The notes: generated by a model from the sequence alone, not told the origin. DNA of 64,000 bases from Maribacter_C sp947494565 (GCF_047345415.1 NZ_JBLFEP010000001.1:1-64000), one strand, 5' to 3'. Positions 16,114-25,354 are shown, counted from the stretch's first letter. Numbers and translations are program-made.

Positions 16114-18646
16114 ACTTGTTGTTCTTTGTAGTCTACTCTTTTTATGCGTGCTCACTCATGCAAGGGCTCAGGAAACTACAAAGGTCACATCTTATTTAAT
16201 CACATACCTCAAAGAGCTTGAAACTACCTTTGACGTCAAATTCTCTTATGTTGACGACGATGTTCGGACGGTTGAGATTACAACCTTTGAGGCCCCCAAC
16301 CTTCAGGACATCTTAACTTATATCGAGAATAAGACCCAAATCAAGATTCGAAAAATCAGTGACCGCTACTATGCACTTACCAAAAGTACGACGGTTGATA
16401 TCTGTGCAGTTGTTCTAGATAATTTCAAACAGAATACCGTGACCGGTGCTACCGTACAAGTACTGGGAACGGACATTGCCATAATTACGGACTTAGATGG
16501 GGCCTTCACCCTGCAGAACGTCCCTAGAAATGCAAATTTGCAGATCAAGCACGTCGGTTTTAAAACCTTGTTTGTCGATGTAGAGGAGTTGCTTGACTCA
16601 AGCCCATGTAAAACCCTACTGCTCGCACAGTTCTATCAACAATTGGAAGAAGTTGTAGTATATGAGTTTTTGACCAAAGGCCTGGTCAAGCAACTCGATG
16701 CAAGTATTGAATTAAATACAGACGAATTCGGCATCTTACCCGGATTGAGCGAACCGGATATCTTGCAGACCGTACAAGCCCTGCCCGGGATAAAAAGTGT
16801 TGACGAAACCGTTTCGGACATCAATATCAGAGGGGGAAGCAACGATCAAAACCTCATTCTTTGGGACGGCATTAAAATGTATCAATCCGGACACTTTTTC
16901 GGCTTGATTTCCGCTTTTAACCCATATTTGACCGGAAAGGTAACCCTTATCAAAAATGGCACCAGCTCCGTGTACGGGGATGGTGTGAGTGGTGTTATCG
17001 ATATGCGCACCAAAGACAAAATCGAAACCGACTTTTATGGCGGCGCAGGATTCAACCTCATTAGTGGTGACTTTTACGGGCAACTATCCCTTAACGATAA
17101 ACTAGCCGTTCAATTTTCGGCACGGCGCTCCATGACCGATTTCTTGAACACTCCAACTTTCGATACTTTTTTCAATAGAGCCTTTCAGAGCAATAAAGTG
17201 GTAGGGGAAACCACGGAAATCATGAATATCGAACGGGATGACCGTTTCTATTTTTACGATTTAACAGCAAAGGTACTTTACGACCTCAATGAAGACCATA
17301 AGTTCAGGATGAGTTTCATCAACATCAACAACCTCTTGGATTATGAGGAACGTCAACCTGAACAGGATATTTGGACCACAAGTTCGTTAGACCAGACCAA
17401 CCTTTCCTTTGGAGGCACCTTGGACAGTAAATGGACAACTAGAATGTCAACTAACTTGAATGCCTACTACACCCGATATAACCTTAACGCGCTCAACGTA
17501 TCTTCAAGAGGCCCGCAAGAAATAGAACAGAACAATGAGGTCATTGAAACGTCGGTCAAGTTGGGCCTGAACTATACATTGAATGACCATCTGCAATGGC
17601 TTAGTGGATATCAACTCAATCAGACCGGTATCACGAACATTACCTTGGTCAACCAACCCGCTTTTACAAGCGACATTATAGGTATTGTAAACACCAACGC
17701 ATTGTTTTCTGAATTGGAATTCAAATCACCAAACAACAAACTGTTTGTCAGGGGTGGCTTACGGCTCAACCACTTAGAGAACCCGGGTGATTTCGAAGAA
17801 TTCATTCTTGAACCCCGCTTCAGTTTAAATTACGCGATTACACCAAAGCTAAAAGCGATCGTTCTCGGAGAGTTCAAAAGTCAAGCGACCAATCAAATCG
17901 TAGACTTAGAACAAAACTTTCTGGGCATCGAAAAACGAAGGTGGACCGTTTCCGATGGAGAGAATTTACCCATCACCCGAAGTAAACAGGGTTCATTTGG
18001 GTTGAATTACGATACTCGAAATCTCTATATCGGGCTCGAAGGTTTTTATAAGGAGGTCAACGATATCAGTACGGCCACCCAAGGATTTCAGAACCAAAAT
18101 CAATTCAACGGGGAAATCGGCACATACGATGTGAAGGGGGTGGAGTTTTTGGTGAACGGGAAAACCGATACGTATAGTATTTGGGCCAGTTATACCTACA
18201 ATATGAACACTTATACATTCGAGACCATCGATCCCCCGAATTTTCCGAACAACCTAGACATACGTCATGCTGCTACCTTGGCCGGTACGGTAACAATGAA
18301 CTCATTTCGATTTGGATTGGGGTTTAACTATCGATCGGGCAGGCCTTTTACCGAACCTATAGTCAACACTCCTGTCAACAACGGTATATTTCCCGCGGAA
18401 ATTAGCTACAACAGCCCCAACAGTAGCAGATTACCGGAATACATCCGGGCCGACGCTTCGGTCATCTACGATTTTGACATCGGACAATCGGCCAAAGCTT
18501 CTATCGGTGCATCCGTACTTAATGTTACCAACCGGAAAAATGTGTTGAACATTTTCTATCGCCTAGATGAGAACGACCTTTTAGAAACGGTTGAAAGCAC
18601 TTCGTTGGGTATCACCCCTAATTTCAGCTTTCGACTGAAGTTTTAG
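16094..18646 (+). CDS. TonB-dependent receptor with N-terminal signalling (STN) domain
   Basis: An 850-residue outer-membrane receptor. Order of parts: signal peptide (cleavage near residue 25), STN signalling domain (about 32-97), carboxypeptidase-regulatory-like beta domain (101-180), plug (about 205-315, with DINIRGGSNDQ and SSVYGDGVSGVIDM) and a 22-strand-type barrel ending in a terminal Phe. The STN domain contacts FecR across the periplasm. It lacks a SusD partner nearby; the divergent repeat lipoprotein may take that place. Substrate unknown. The stop codon overlaps that of convergent blh. Confidence 0.92.
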   Translation: MPKKGNKLVVLCSLLFLCVLTHARAQETTKVTSYLITYLKELETTFDVKFSYVDDDVRTVEITTFEAPNLQDILTYIENKTQIKIRKISDRYYALTKSTTVDICAVVLDNFKQNTVTGATVQVLGTDIAIITDLDGAFTLQNVPRNANLQIKHVGFKTLFVDVEELLDSSPCKTLLLAQFYQQLEEVVVYEFLTKGLVKQLDASIELNTDEFGILPGLSEPDILQTVQALPGIKSVDETVSDINIRGGSNDQNLILWDGIKMYQSGHFFGLISAFNPYLTGKVTLIKNGTSSVYGDGVSGVIDMRTKDKIETDFYGGAGFNLISGDFYGQLSLNDKLAVQFSARRSMTDFLNTPTFDTFFNRAFQSNKVVGETTEIMNIERDDRFYFYDLTAKVLYDLNEDHKFRMSFININNLLDYEERQPEQDIWTTSSLDQTNLSFGGTLDSKWTTRMSTNLNAYYTRYNLNALNVSSRGPQEIEQNNEVIETSVKLGLNYTLNDHLQWLSGYQLNQTGITNITLVNQPAFTSDIIGIVNTNALFSELEFKSPNNKLFVRGGLRLNHLENPGDFEEFILEPRFSLNYAITPKLKAIVLGEFKSQATNQIVDLEQNFLGIEKRRWTVSDGENLPITRSKQGSFGLNYDTRNLYIGLEGFYKEVNDISTATQGFQNQNQFNGEIGTYDVKGVEFLVNGKTDTYSIWASYTYNMNTYTFETIDPPNFPNNLDIRHAATLAGTVTMNSFRFGLGFNYRSGRPFTEPIVNTPVNNGIFPAEISYNSPNSSRLPEYIRADASVIYDFDIGQSAKASIGASVLNVTNRKNVLNIFYRLDENDLLETVESTSLGITPNFSFRLKF

Positions 18647-19548
18647 GTATTTTTTATTCGATTAATTACCAAAACATGGGGAAAGGTGATTGCCGCTAAA
18701 AAGGAAAAGAAAAAAGAAAGCGAGGTCTCGAAATTTGAACGAAACACGAAAAGCAAAAATAAAATACCTATTATAGAAATCACCCAATAAGGGAGCGAGG
18801 CCTTCACATAACCTAAAACGGTCTTTTTTGAGAAATCCCCATAGAGATAATAAATCTGGTCTACCAAGGAAGGTATGGAGTGCCATATGACGAAGTATAT
18901 TGCAAATGACCATAACAACGAGGCGGTGCTAAATAGAATAAAGAAAACCACAATGTGAAAAGTCTCTCGGATGAAACTAGTTCTTAAATCCTTATCACGT
19001 ACCATTAAAAAAACATAAAGAACGCTCATCGAGATACCGGAACCAAGACTTGCGTAGTAATAATCGCGTTCATCAATCTTGATTTTGGTAATGGTATGGA
19101 TGATTTCCGTGACCGTTTCTGCATGTAGGTAAAATAGAAGGCAAAGGATGAAAAATCCGTAGGTAAAGAACAAAATATTTCCCCAAAAAGTCGGTTCTTT
19201 TATTCGTACGCCAAAGTGTTGTTCACCAAAATGATAGGCACTGAATATCACGAAAGATATCAAGGCTATCGCAGGAACATAGTAAAACAGTAGTGCGCTT
19301 CCCAAAACAAAAAGTATGTAGTAGGTCAATGTCCGCACGTAAGATATTTTAGTTGAGCGACTCGAATTCGAATGCTGGATCAACTTAAGATCGTTGGCCC
19401 CATGAATTATTCCTAAGGATAAAATCAGAACATAGGCGAATATGTTTTCTATAAATTCTTCGAACTGTACCGCCAACCAGAGCGAAAAAAAGGTAGTAAC
19501 TACCATAAAATTGCTCATATCGATGATTATCTGACCCTTATTTTTCAT
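18643..19548 (-). CDS. blh: Brp/Blh-family beta-carotene 15,15'-dioxygenase
   Basis: A 301-residue integral membrane enzyme that cleaves beta-carotene into two retinals, the chromophore of proteorhodopsin. The iron-ligand-type histidines sit in GIIHGANDL (His49), AYHFGEQHFG (His106, His111), IWHSIPSL (His223) and TFPHVLV (His291). I start at the ATG at 19548; a longer frame from a TTG at 19581 would add eleven residues. It is divergent from the rhodopsin gene and its stop overlaps the TonB receptor stop on the other strand. Confidence 0.93.
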   Translation of the reverse strand: MKNKGQIIIDMSNFMVVTTFFSLWLAVQFEEFIENIFAYVLILSLGIIHGANDLKLIQHSNSSRSTKISYVRTLTYYILFVLGSALLFYYVPAIALISFVIFSAYHFGEQHFGVRIKEPTFWGNILFFTYGFFILCLLFYLHAETVTEIIHTITKIKIDERDYYYASLGSGISMSVLYVFLMVRDKDLRTSFIRETFHIVVFFILFSTASLLWSFAIYFVIWHSIPSLVDQIYYLYGDFSKKTVLGYVKASLPYWVISIIGILFLLFVFRSNFETSLSFFFSFLAAITFPHVLVINRIKNT

Positions 19549-19613
19549 TTTGTTTAAAATTTTAACAAAAACATTAAACAATTAATGTTTAACATTTATT
19601 AAATTTACTTAAA

Positions 19614-19621
19614 CAAAACTA
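19614..19621 (-). promoter_or_regulatory. Probable -7 promoter box of blh
   Basis: The minus strand reads TAGTTTTG, an exact TAnnTTTG match, 65 bp upstream of the blh ATG. It lies in the 90-bp AT-rich gap shared with proteorhodopsin. A weaker rhodopsin box, TAAATTTA, is at 19600-19607 on the plus strand. No good -33 triplet was found for either. Confidence 0.4.
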
Positions 19622-19638
19622 ATTAAATCGTAATTGCT

Positions 19639-20376
19639 ATGACTAATTTATTAAGTACACTTCCTTTAGCCACGAAAATGATGCCTGACGATTATGTCGG
19701 TTTTACCTTTTTCGTGGGCTGTATGGCCATGATGGCCGCTTCCGCTTTTTTCTTTTTGTCAATGAACAGTTTTGACAAAAAATGGAGAACCTCCATTCTT
19801 GTATCGGGTCTTATCACCTTTATCGCCGCAGTGCACTATTGGTACATGCGTGATTACTGGGCAACGGTCGGAGAATCGCCCACCTTCTTTAGATATGTTG
19901 ATTGGGTACTCACGGTTCCGCTGATGTGTGTCGAATTCTTCCTTATTTTAAAGGTAGCAGGGGCCAAGAAGTCGCTTATGTGGCGTCTTATCATTCTTTC
20001 CGTTATCATGTTGGTGACCGGCTATATCGGCGAAACGCTAAACCGGGACAATGCTGCACTTTGGGGCGCAATCTCTGGAGCGGCCTATTTCGTAATCGTC
20101 TACGATATTTGGCTTGGGCAGGCGAAGAAGTTGGCCGTAGAAGCCGGCGGCGCGGTATTATCCGCTCACAAAATGCTCTGCTGGTTTGTTTTAGTTGGTT
20201 GGGCAATCTACCCTATCGGTTACATGGCTGGAACACCTGGTTGGTACGAAGGGATATTCGGCGGACTCAATCTAGATGTTGTTTACAATATCGGGGATGC
20301 AATCAATAAAATCGGTTTCGGATTGGTTGTCTACAATTTAGCCGTGATAGCGACTAGCAAAAAAGAAATGGCGTAG
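19639..20376 (+). CDS. Proteorhodopsin, proton-pumping type
   Basis: A 245-residue seven-helix light-driven pump of the inner membrane. The helix C motif RYVDWVLTVPLMCVEF gives the proton acceptor Asp88, Thr92 and proton donor Glu99 (DTE), which marks an outward H+ pump and not a Na+ (NDQ) or Cl- pump. His66 is the partner of the acceptor. Retinal attaches to Lys224 in DAINKIG, with Asp220 as second counter-ion. Met96 occupies the spectral tuning position, which in flavobacterial rhodopsins goes with green absorption. blh next door supplies retinal. A strong terminator follows. Confidence 0.97.
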   Translation: MTNLLSTLPLATKMMPDDYVGFTFFVGCMAMMAASAFFFLSMNSFDKKWRTSILVSGLITFIAAVHYWYMRDYWATVGESPTFFRYVDWVLTVPLMCVEFFLILKVAGAKKSLMWRLIILSVIMLVTGYIGETLNRDNAALWGAISGAAYFVIVYDIWLGQAKKLAVEAGGAVLSAHKMLCWFVLVGWAIYPIGYMAGTPGWYEGIFGGLNLDVVYNIGDAINKIGFGLVVYNLAVIATSKKEMA

Positions 20377-20415
20377 CAACCGCTATTCGATTAGTTTGCT
20401 CACACTAGTTGCTAT

Positions 20416-20443
20416 GGAAAAGACCGTTTAGGCGGTCTTTTCC
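20416..20443 (+). terminator. Rho-independent terminator of proteorhodopsin
   Basis: A perfect 11-bp stem (GGAAAAGACCG with CGGTCTTTTCC) around a 6-nt loop, followed by CTTTTCT. It starts 39 bp after the rhodopsin stop codon. Confidence 0.9.
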
Positions 20444-20467
20444 CTTTTCTAACATTTACACAGCCTC

Positions 20468-20560
20468 AAAAGGCATCCTAAGGCAATCCTTAAATCAGTC
20501 TTTGAAGGAATCTATTGAAAGGCTCCTATTCACTTGACGAAAGCTCCTTAAAGGAACCCC
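20468..20560. repeat. Degenerate short repeats between proteorhodopsin and the MtfA-like gene
   Basis: Six loosely related units of the type AAAGG-NN-TCCT occur in about 93 bp (for example AAGGCATCCT, AAGGCAATCCT, AAAGGCTCCT). Several are partly self-complementary. No gene is seen in this stretch. Confidence 0.4.
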
Positions 20561-20582
20561 GACTCACATTCCACTTTGCTCA

Positions 20583-21401
20583 TCAAGTTCTAGGGGGATC
20601 GAACACACAGGAAATCTCGTAATCAAAATTCAGCATACGCTGAATGATGTCAAAAAGCTCGGGAAAATCCTGATGAAAGATCGAAGGCGTCTCAAAATAA
20701 TTCTCCACCGCCACGGAGAAGAATTCATCCAGGTTCGTCAAACCATATTGACGAAAATATTGGGTTGACAACAGTTTTTGTCGAAAGGATCGCTTTTCGA
20801 AAAGTCCTCTTATCTTTCGCATCCCCACACGAAATCTCCTGGCCTCCCAAGAACGCTTCTTTCGCATTTCGTAACTCAGCGCATGGGCGAATTCATGTAC
20901 TGCCAAATTTTTGTTATCATCGGGCACGTCGAAACCCTCACGGATTTTATCCGCCGAAAGCACCAAGGTTTTGAACTTTGGATTATATTCTCCCAAATGA
21001 TAGCGCCTATTCACCCTGGAGTAATAGCTAGATGGATAAACAATGACCCTGAAAAGCGAACGATGCATTTTGTAGTTCCTTAGACCCAATAACATGAAAG
21101 CCGCTGTTGCACTTAAAATCAACCGTAGTTCATCGGTGTGATGAATTTTACCATAAAAAACAAAGCTCTTCTTGCTGCGAAACCATACGATTCGTTCATC
21201 GCATTTCCTCCGGTACGCTTCTGGCAACCTGCCATACATGACAAAGGTCTTTTTTAGAATGGCCTGCTCCTCGGCATTTAATCCTTTTAGGGGAACCAAG
21301 GGATTGTATTGGCTAATGCCAATTTCTATTGCCGTACGGTAAATGACATAACCAATGAGGAGTACCGCAATGGCAATTTCGACATATTCTAAGACGGGCA
21401 T
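20583..21401 (-). CDS. MtfA-like zinc-dependent peptidase
   Basis: A 272-residue protein with an N-terminal hydrophobic anchor (about 5-22) and a zinc-protease core. HEFAH at 169-173 is the HExxH metal and catalytic motif, and LDEFFSVAVE downstream (Glu226 or Glu233) is the likely third ligand region. The layout matches MtfA (DgsA anti-repressor), which in E. coli affects sugar phosphotransferase regulation by binding Mlc. Flavobacteria usually lack that circuit, so the partner here is unknown. The gene stands alone between proteorhodopsin and argS. Confidence 0.83.
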   Translation of the reverse strand: MPVLEYVEIAIAVLLIGYVIYRTAIEIGISQYNPLVPLKGLNAEEQAILKKTFVMYGRLPEAYRRKCDERIVWFRSKKSFVFYGKIHHTDELRLILSATAAFMLLGLRNYKMHRSLFRVIVYPSSYYSRVNRRYHLGEYNPKFKTLVLSADKIREGFDVPDDNKNLAVHEFAHALSYEMRKKRSWEARRFRVGMRKIRGLFEKRSFRQKLLSTQYFRQYGLTNLDEFFSVAVENYFETPSIFHQDFPELFDIIQRMLNFDYEISCVFDPPRT

Positions 21402-21473
21402 AGCATATAAACTCTATTCCTTGTATTAAATTGTTGCGAAAGCGGTAATAGAAGACAGTATTGAGACGCCGAT

Positions 21474-23258
21474 TCACATTCGTTCCGGCACTTGAATACC
21501 TAAAAGACGAAAACCGGTTTGAATAACCTCACCTACTTTTTTCGACAATTGTATTCGCAATGCCTTTTTTTCTTCATCGGCTTCCCCCAAAATGGAAACC
21601 TGTTGATAGAATGAATTAAACTCCTTCACCAAATCATAGATGTAATTGGCAATCAAGGCCGGACTGTAGTTCTGGGCGGCCAATTGAATGGTCTCGGGAA
21701 AGAGTAGAATTTGTTTGACCAATTCTCTTTCCTTTGTATGCAACTTGGCTGACGTATGGATATCTGTTGAGGAGTCGATGCCCAAATCGCTCGCCTTACG
21801 CAAAATCGATTGTATGCGGGCATAGGTATATTGAATGAACGGACCTGTATTTCCTTGAAAATCAACCGATTCCTCAGGATTGAACAATATTCGCTTCTTG
21901 GGATCCACCTTTAGAATGTAATACTTTAACGCCCCTAGACCGATGGTTTTGTATAGTTCTGTTTTTTCTTCCTCTGAATACCCTTCAAGTTTACCTAACT
22001 CTTCAGAAATATCCTTGGCAGTTTGCGTCATATCGCTCATCAGGTCGTCCGCATCGACCACGGTACCCTCTCGACTCTTCATTTTTCCACTGGGCAAGTC
22101 GACCATACCGTAGCTCAGATGATGCAATTGTTTCGCCCAAGAGAACCCTAATTTCTTCAATATCAGAAACAACACTTTGAAGTGATAGTCTTGTTCATTG
22201 CCGACCGTATAGACCATACCATTGATATCGGGATAATCTTTTACACGCTGAATGGCCGTACCGATATCTTGGGTCATATATACCGCAGTACCATCAGAAC
22301 GAAGTACTATTTTTTCATCAAGGCCTTCATCCGTCAAATCGATCCAAACACTACCGTCTTCCTTCTTGAAAAAGACCCCTTTTTCGAGTCCATCGGCGAC
22401 CACATCCTTGCCTAACAAGTACGTATCACTTTCGTAGTATAGTTGGTCGAAATCAACACCCAGATTGCCATAGGTTTCGTCAAAACCTTTGTAAACCCAG
22501 CCGTTCATTTTTTTCCAAAGGCCCACGATTTCAGAATCGCCGGCCTCCCATTTTTGAAGCATTTGTTGTGCCTCGATTAACGAGGGTGCTTCTTTCTCCG
22601 CCTTTTTCTTTTCTACTCCACTCGCAATTAGGTCATTCACTTCGCCCATGTACTGTTCATTGAACTTGACATAGTAATTGCCGACCAACTTATCCCCTTT
22701 TAATCCTGTAGACTCAGGGGTTTCCCCTTCCCCGAAGCGCTGCCAAGCCAACATACTCTTACAGATATGGATTCCGCGATCATTGATGATTTGCGTCTTG
22801 TACACTTTTTTACCCGAAGCTTTGAGTATTTCAGCAACGGAATACCCTAAGAGGTTATTTCGGATATGACCTAGGTGAAGTGGCTTATTGGTGTTGGGCG
22901 AAGAGTACTCGACCATCACCGCATCTTTTGAACCGGGTTGATAACCATAATCGGCTGTAGTTCTTATGCCGTTAAAAAAATCGCGATAAACCGAATCGTG
23001 AATACTTATGTTCAAAAACCCTTTAACCACGTTGAAACCAGCGACCGCATCGACATGCTCTTCTAGAAAAGCCCCGATCTTTTCTCCGATCTGAACGGGA
23101 TTTCCCTTAATCAATCGCAACATGGGAAAAACGACCACAGTGACATCACCTTCAAAATCCTTACGGGTCGGTTGAAACTCAACGTTTGGCAATTCTATGG
23201 AAAACAAAGAGGAAACCGCTTCTTTTACTTTGGGTTCCAGTACATCTTGAATATTCAT
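21474..23258 (-). CDS. argS: Arginyl-tRNA synthetase
   Basis: A 594-residue class I synthetase charging tRNA-Arg. The HIGH motif appears as HLGH at residues 128-131 after SSPNTNKP, and the KMSKS loop as GKMKSREGTVVD. An N-terminal Add domain and a C-terminal anticodon-binding helical domain (about 470-594) complete the standard layout. A perfect -7 promoter box lies 22 bp upstream. Length is typical. Confidence 0.97.
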   Translation of the reverse strand: MNIQDVLEPKVKEAVSSLFSIELPNVEFQPTRKDFEGDVTVVVFPMLRLIKGNPVQIGEKIGAFLEEHVDAVAGFNVVKGFLNISIHDSVYRDFFNGIRTTADYGYQPGSKDAVMVEYSSPNTNKPLHLGHIRNNLLGYSVAEILKASGKKVYKTQIINDRGIHICKSMLAWQRFGEGETPESTGLKGDKLVGNYYVKFNEQYMGEVNDLIASGVEKKKAEKEAPSLIEAQQMLQKWEAGDSEIVGLWKKMNGWVYKGFDETYGNLGVDFDQLYYESDTYLLGKDVVADGLEKGVFFKKEDGSVWIDLTDEGLDEKIVLRSDGTAVYMTQDIGTAIQRVKDYPDINGMVYTVGNEQDYHFKVLFLILKKLGFSWAKQLHHLSYGMVDLPSGKMKSREGTVVDADDLMSDMTQTAKDISEELGKLEGYSEEEKTELYKTIGLGALKYYILKVDPKKRILFNPEESVDFQGNTGPFIQYTYARIQSILRKASDLGIDSSTDIHTSAKLHTKERELVKQILLFPETIQLAAQNYSPALIANYIYDLVKEFNSFYQQVSILGEADEEKKALRIQLSKKVGEVIQTGFRLLGIQVPERM

Positions 23259-23280
23259 GGGTTCGGGCTATTTCAAGATG

Positions 23281-23288
23281 CAAAACTA
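23281..23288 (-). promoter_or_regulatory. Probable -7 promoter box of argS
   Basis: The minus strand reads TAGTTTTG, matching TAnnTTTG exactly. At N19 upstream the -33 triplet is ATG in place of TTG. The argS start codon is 22 bp downstream. Confidence 0.45.
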
Positions 23289-23487
23289 ATCAATTTTTAG
23301 GGCTTCACATATAATCGGAGCAAGTACTGTTCGTATTCAAGTGCAAAGCGCACCGAGGGCAATGCAGGGTATACTGAGTGATTTCGTTTCCCTGCTTCCT
23401 GCACGATTAAATAAATATTCAATCGGGTCATTCCCAATGGAAGTATTGGTTAACTTTAAAGAAAAATGCTAGAAAAGACACCTCATT

Positions 23488-23913
23488 ATGCTCCTTAACG
23501 TTTCTTACAACAATAAAGACATCACTCGAAAAGTAGATGCAGAAGTTGGCAAACCGTTTACATTGAAAGAACGATGGGCCATGAACGGCATTGGATCTCC
23601 TAAACTTATCATTACAGCCACCAGTATCGAAATTCACAATCTCTTGATCCTGGATAACAATCGCAATACCTGTAATATCGAGATGCGACCTAAGGGCATC
23701 ATCGTTCGATTTCGATCGCTATTGGAGACTTTCGCCTTAGTCATACCCTACTACAAACTTACCATTTACAAGGGTGATCTGGCCCGCTACTCGATTTACC
23801 GCGACAACCATTTCATAAAAGTGGAGGCAGACACCAAAGCGGTTCAAAAATTCTTCAGAAAAGTACTTGATTACAAGGCGGACAACGCACCAACTTCGAT
23901 TGAAGATCTATGA
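23488..23913 (+). CDS. Conserved-looking hypothetical protein
   Basis: A 141-residue protein without signal peptide or membrane segment, rich in beta-type stretches (IIVRFRSLLETFALVIPYY, YKLTIYKGDLARYSIY) and ending in a charged tail. I do not recognise a family. Its last four bases overlap the start of the YbjT-like gene (ATGA), which implies coupled translation and a linked role. The divergent gap to argS is 229 bp and holds the argS promoter. Confidence 0.7.
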   Translation: MLLNVSYNNKDITRKVDAEVGKPFTLKERWAMNGIGSPKLIITATSIEIHNLLILDNNRNTCNIEMRPKGIIVRFRSLLETFALVIPYYKLTIYKGDLARYSIYRDNHFIKVEADTKAVQKFFRKVLDYKADNAPTSIEDL

Positions 23914-25334
23914 AAATACTACTTACAGGAGCCAACGGATATATCGGCATGCGGTTAGTACCACATTTGCTCGATCTTGGGCATGAGGTCGTATGTGCCG
24001 TTCGCGATGCGGAGCGCTTATCGGTTTCAACCGAAATACGGTCGAAAATAGAAGTGGTCGAAATCGATTTTCTTCATGAGGTCGATCCAGAAAAAATAGC
24101 GCGAGATATTGAAGTAGCCTATTTCTTGATTCACTCCATGAGCTCCTCGACCACCGATTTTGATAAACAAGAAGCCATTACCGCAAGAAACTTTAACGCG
24201 TACATGGCCGAAACATCAGTGAAACAGGTCATCTACCTCAGCGGCATTGTGAATGAAGATAACCTATCAAAACACTTGTGGTCACGCAAAAATGTCGAGA
24301 ACATACTTTATGAAGGTCCGTTTGAGTTGACCGTACTCAGGGCCGGTATCATTGTAGGTTCGGGTAGTTCATCCTTCGAGATCATTCGGGACCTTTGTGA
24401 AAAATTACCCCTTATGATCACACCAGAATGGGTGTTGACCAAAACCCAACCTATCGCTATACGCGATGTTATTTATTTTTTGACAGGTGTTATTGGCACT
24501 ATAGAAACCTATGGCCAATCTTTTGATATCGCCGGACCTAATATACTCACATATAAACAGATGTTAAAGGAATACGCCAAGGCCAGGGGCTTTAAAAATT
24601 GGATCTTTACCGTTCCGATAATGACGCCGAAACTATCCAGCTACTGGTTATATTTTGTTACCTCTACTTCCTATAAATTGGCCTTGAACCTTGTTGACAG
24701 TATGAAGGTCGAAGTAATCGCAAAAGACAATCGATTGGAAAAAATCCTCGGTATCCAAACACATACTTATACGGAAGCCATCGATATGGCATTTCGAAAA
24801 ATAGCGCAGAACCTTGTGGTAAGCAGTTGGAAGGATAGCATGGTCAGCGGTCGGTTTACCAAAGACCTGCAAAAATACATTCAAGTACCCAAGTATGGCA
24901 TTTTGAAAGATGAGCAACGGAAAAAGGTAGACGATCCATCGGCCGTGTTGGAGAATATTTGGAAAATCGGCGGGGAGACAGGTTGGTACTACGGTAATTG
25001 GCTCTGGAAAATCAGGGGCTTTTTGGACAAGCTTTGGGGTGGAGTGGGTCTTCGACGCGGGAGAACGCATCCGGATAAGCTCTTTCCGGGCGATGCGCTC
25101 GATTTTTGGAGAGTGCTCTTGGCCGATAAGGAAGAGAGACGACTGTTGCTCTTCGCGGAAATGAAACTACCGGGAGAGGCTTGGCTTGAGTTTAAAATTG
25201 ATGAGGCCAACGTACTTCACCAAACAGCAACCTTCAGGCCTCGTGGCCTAAGGGGACGCTTATATTGGTATAGTATTGTGCCATTCCATTACTTTATTTT
25301 TGGTGGAATGATCCGGAATATCGCGAAAACCTAG
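23910..25334 (+). CDS. YbjT-like NAD(P)-binding protein with DUF2867 domain
   Basis: A 474-residue protein. The N-terminal half is an atypical SDR Rossmann domain with GANGYIG (residues 7-13), AYFLIHSMSSS and VLRAGIIVGSG. The C-terminal part (about 330-474) has the DUF2867 pattern, including ending hydrophobic segments (YWYSIVPFHYFIFGGMI). Layout and length match E. coli YbjT, which is of unknown function. It overlaps the preceding unknown gene by 4 bp. Reductase or epimerase activity is likely but untested. Confidence 0.85.
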   Translation: MKILLTGANGYIGMRLVPHLLDLGHEVVCAVRDAERLSVSTEIRSKIEVVEIDFLHEVDPEKIARDIEVAYFLIHSMSSSTTDFDKQEAITARNFNAYMAETSVKQVIYLSGIVNEDNLSKHLWSRKNVENILYEGPFELTVLRAGIIVGSGSSSFEIIRDLCEKLPLMITPEWVLTKTQPIAIRDVIYFLTGVIGTIETYGQSFDIAGPNILTYKQMLKEYAKARGFKNWIFTVPIMTPKLSSYWLYFVTSTSYKLALNLVDSMKVEVIAKDNRLEKILGIQTHTYTEAIDMAFRKIAQNLVVSSWKDSMVSGRFTKDLQKYIQVPKYGILKDEQRKKVDDPSAVLENIWKIGGETGWYYGNWLWKIRGFLDKLWGGVGLRRGRTHPDKLFPGDALDFWRVLLADKEERRLLLFAEMKLPGEAWLEFKIDEANVLHQTATFRPRGLRGRLYWYSIVPFHYFIFGGMIRNIAKT

Positions 25335-25354
25335 TTTCTTAGTTTGGCTGGGGA

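Noticed and set aside
19549..19581. N-terminal extension of Blh from a TTG codon
   Set aside because: An ATG eleven codons downstream is available, and the extension reads into the AT-rich promoter gap.
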